The notes under the pieces are model-generated. The model worked only from the letters and a program-made list of their open reading frames with translations, had not been told where the DNA came from and did no database searches. A program made the position numbers and the translations under genes. From contig WLHG01000033.1 of assembly GCA_009702845.1 (NCBI GenBank), positions 1 through 8,370 of the forward strand: 8,370 bases of DNA. Reading direction: 5' to 3'. Below, piece by piece: positions 6,603 through 8,370 of this stretch (its first letter is position 1; every line of letters starts with the position of its first letter). Origin of the DNA: Actinomycetota bacterium (lineage in GTDB: Bacteria > Actinomycetota > Actinomycetes > Nanopelagicales > Nanopelagicaceae).

Positions 6603-7643
6603 GTGTCACTTTTTATTGGCGGTTACCAGGCCCGACAGCTTCGAAGACGCTATCTTGAGCGAACATTAACGGCCGTTGCAACTTTCGGTATCTTGTTCTG
6701 GCTCGGTATCAACTTCGTTAAATCACCATCCCAATTCTTTCAAGCATCGATTATCGGCCTGAGCAACGGTGTTCTCTATGCATTAATCGCCCTCGGCTAC
6801 ACCCTTGTTTATGGAATTATCGAACTCATCAACTTTGCTCACGGTGATCTCTTTATGCTTAGCGCAGTCTTCTCAGCTAACTTCATTACTCTCTGGTTTC
6901 ACAAAGATTCATCTGGTCCAGGGGCATGGGGAGTCTTTCTCATGTGCCTACTCTCAGTAATGCTCGTAGCGGCATCCGTTAACGTTGGGATCGAGAGATT
7001 TGCCTATAGACGATTACGACGAGCGCCGAAACTGGCTCCACTTATTACCGCTGTAGGAGTTTCATTTGTGCTTCAGTTTATTGGTCTTCGTTGGAATGGA
7101 TCAGGACCTAAGACGTGGAACAGCGTCCTTCCTGCAGGAAAGATTACTTTCTCTGGTGTATCGATTCCCTACACAACGATTATCTCTTTTGTTGTAACGA
7201 TTCCGCTACTTCTCTTAATGTCGTGGATTGTTACTCGCACCCGTCAGGGCAAGGCGATGCGTGCCACAGCGCAAGATCAAGATGCAGCGCGTTTAATGGG
7301 TATAAATGTTGATCGTACTATTTCATTTACCTTCGCACTCGGTGGTGCACTTGCCGGGGCTGCAGGATTGCTCTTTCAACAGACTCGTGGATTAACAAGT
7401 TATAACTTGGGATATCAACTTGGTCTGATCGCTTTTACATCGGCGGTTATGGGTGGAATTGGAAACCTACAAGGCGCAGTACTTGGTGCGCTCCTAATCG
7501 GTTTAATCCAAGGTCTCAATGATGGATTGCCGATTGGTCTTGGCCAACAATGGTCACAGACCGTCGTCTTTTCAATATTGATTCTCTTGATGGCCTTTAA
7601 ACCAACGGGTCTTCTTGGCAAAGCTGTTACGGAAAAGGTGTGA
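6603..7643 (+). CDS. livH: Branched-chain amino-acid ABC transporter permease, LivH type
   Basis: This integral membrane permease pairs with LivM to form the channel of a HAAT-type ABC importer. Its 346 residues include multiple hydrophobic segments. The family signature lies at about residues 50-85: GLSNGVLYALIALGYTLVYG followed by INFAHGDLFML. The cytoplasmic loop that docks on the ATPase is recognisable at about 219-255, starting MRATAQDQDAARLMGI and followed by GGALAGAAG. A further conserved stretch, AVMGGIGNLQGAVLGALLIG, lies near residues 280-300. It is longer than the roughly 300 residues common for LivH because of an N-terminal extension: an Arg-rich stretch (RQLRRRYLER) plus one additional likely membrane segment at about 22-39. 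The GTG start at 6603 is supported by AGGAG (6591-6595) 7 bases upstream. It ends 2 bases before livM, so the two are co-transcribed. A urea or amide importer permease (UrtB-like) is an alternative that the sequence alone does not exclude. Confidence 0.93.
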   Translation: MSLFIGGYQARQLRRRYLERTLTAVATFGILFWLGINFVKSPSQFFQASIIGLSNGVLYALIALGYTLVYGIIELINFAHGDLFMLSAVFSANFITLWFHKDSSGPGAWGVFLMCLLSVMLVAASVNVGIERFAYRRLRRAPKLAPLITAVGVSFVLQFIGLRWNGSGPKTWNSVLPAGKITFSGVSIPYTTIISFVVTIPLLLLMSWIVTRTRQGKAMRATAQDQDAARLMGINVDRTISFTFALGGALAGAAGLLFQQTRGLTSYNLGYQLGLIAFTSAVMGGIGNLQGAVLGALLIGLIQGLNDGLPIGLGQQWSQTVVFSILILLMAFKPTGLLGKAVTEKV

Positions 7644-7645
7644 TC

Positions 7646-8370
7646 ATGAAATTAATGCGATCAAAGCAACCTAAACGAGTCAAGCAGGGAGCAAGCCACA
7701 AGAAATGGGCGATTGGTTTTGGTATCGCCGCTATTGTCATCTGGTTCTTCTACGCCTTCGTGATGTACAACCTTCCAGAGGGACCACAAACGATTTTCCA
7801 GAACTGGCTGCCTCCAACCACCGTTAATGAAGCAATGGTCTGGGTAATTTGTGCGCTCGGCCTCAATATTGTGGTTGGTTATGCCGGACTTCTAGATCTC
7901 GGTTTTGTAGCTTTCTGGGCGATTGGCGGATATTCAGCCGGTTGGTTCATGTCTACCTTTTTCCGACAGGTGAACTTCCACTTCTTCTCATCCCCTGATG
8001 CCGCAGATCAACCAGGAATCCACGTAAGTTTCTGGGGTGTTCTTATAATCGGTGGAATAATCTGCGCCATATTTGGAATTATTATCGGTGCACCAACCCT
8101 GCGTTTGAAGAGTGACTATCTCGCCCTTGTCACCTTGGGCTTTGGTGAAATTATCCCGCAAGTTTTCACTAATGGTGAAAACATCGGCGGCTTCAATCTA
8201 TCTAATGGAACTAAAGGAATTTCACCGATTGATAACGTGTCGGTTCCTGGGAAAATTCTCGGACCCTTTGACTTTAGTTGGAAGTTTGCAATTTTCGTCT
8301 TCCTAACTGCCGTCATGGTCTTCGTTTCATTAAGACTTCGCAAAGGCCGACTTGGACGTGCCTGGCTTGC
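7646..8370 (+). CDS. livM: Branched-chain amino-acid ABC transporter permease, LivM type; 3' end outside the window
   Basis: This is the second permease subunit of the importer, open at the right edge with 241 full codons present. The start is ATG at 7646, with AAGGTG (7635-7640) at the end of livH acting as ribosome binding site. The N-terminus is a Lys/Arg-rich cytoplasmic tail (about 1-20), followed by a first membrane segment (about 21-41). Family motifs: LGLNIVVGYAGLLDLGFVAF at 71-90; the loop LRLKSDYLALVTLGFGEI from residue 152, the characteristic LivM sequence; the GG..NLSNGTKGI segment; and LRKGRLGRAWLA at the very end, the beginning of the ATPase-docking loop. About 100 residues are missing. 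The livG and livF ATPase genes are expected downstream but are not visible. Confidence 0.93.
   Translation, partial: MKLMRSKQPKRVKQGASHKKWAIGFGIAAIVIWFFYAFVMYNLPEGPQTIFQNWLPPTTVNEAMVWVICALGLNIVVGYAGLLDLGFVAFWAIGGYSAGWFMSTFFRQVNFHFFSSPDAADQPGIHVSFWGVLIIGGIICAIFGIIIGAPTLRLKSDYLALVTLGFGEIIPQVFTNGENIGGFNLSNGTKGISPIDNVSVPGKILGPFDFSWKFAIFVFLTAVMVFVSLRLRKGRLGRAWL

Overview
This is one strand of a mid-GC actinobacterial chromosome. All genes are on the + strand and tightly packed. The actinobacterial call rests on three things: an ANTAR response regulator of the PdtaR type, GTG and TTG start codons, and actinobacterial-looking GltB, GltD and Pyk sequences. The base composition is much less GC-rich than in soil actinomycetes. 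A small planktonic lineage (for example the freshwater acI / Nanopelagicales group) is a reasonable inference but is not shown by the sequence. From memory, unverified, Streptomyces has a similar order (pyk, ANTAR regulator, branched-chain amino-acid ABC transporter, with gltBD nearby).

Left part (1-4377): the 3' portion of gltB (glutamate synthase large subunit), gltD (small subunit, TTG start inside the end of gltB) and pyk (pyruvate kinase) follow with 9 bases or fewer between genes. No terminator is visible, so this looks like one transcription unit joining ammonium assimilation to the last step of glycolysis.

Middle (4378-5219): a tRNA gene starts 12 bases after the pyk stop. Its anticodon is CAA (leucine, codon UUG), but its variable loop is only 5 nt, whereas leucine tRNAs are normally class II with a long variable arm. 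This is the oddest element in the window. It is followed by pdtaR, an RNA-binding response regulator, and by a 143-base leader containing a long hairpin and a perfect 12-bp palindrome.

Right part (5220-8370): a branched-chain amino-acid type ABC importer. It consists of a secreted substrate-binding protein (livK-like, signal peptide without a lipobox cysteine), a perfect 17-bp rho-independent terminator, the permease livH, and the permease livM, which runs off the end of the window. The ATPase genes livG and livF would be expected just beyond. The terminator between livK and livH probably keeps binding protein in excess over permease.

Taken together, the window joins glutamate synthesis, pyruvate production and amino-acid uptake around an RNA-level regulator. 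No mobile elements, CRISPR arrays or rRNA genes were seen, and no gene-free stretch exceeds 300 bases.
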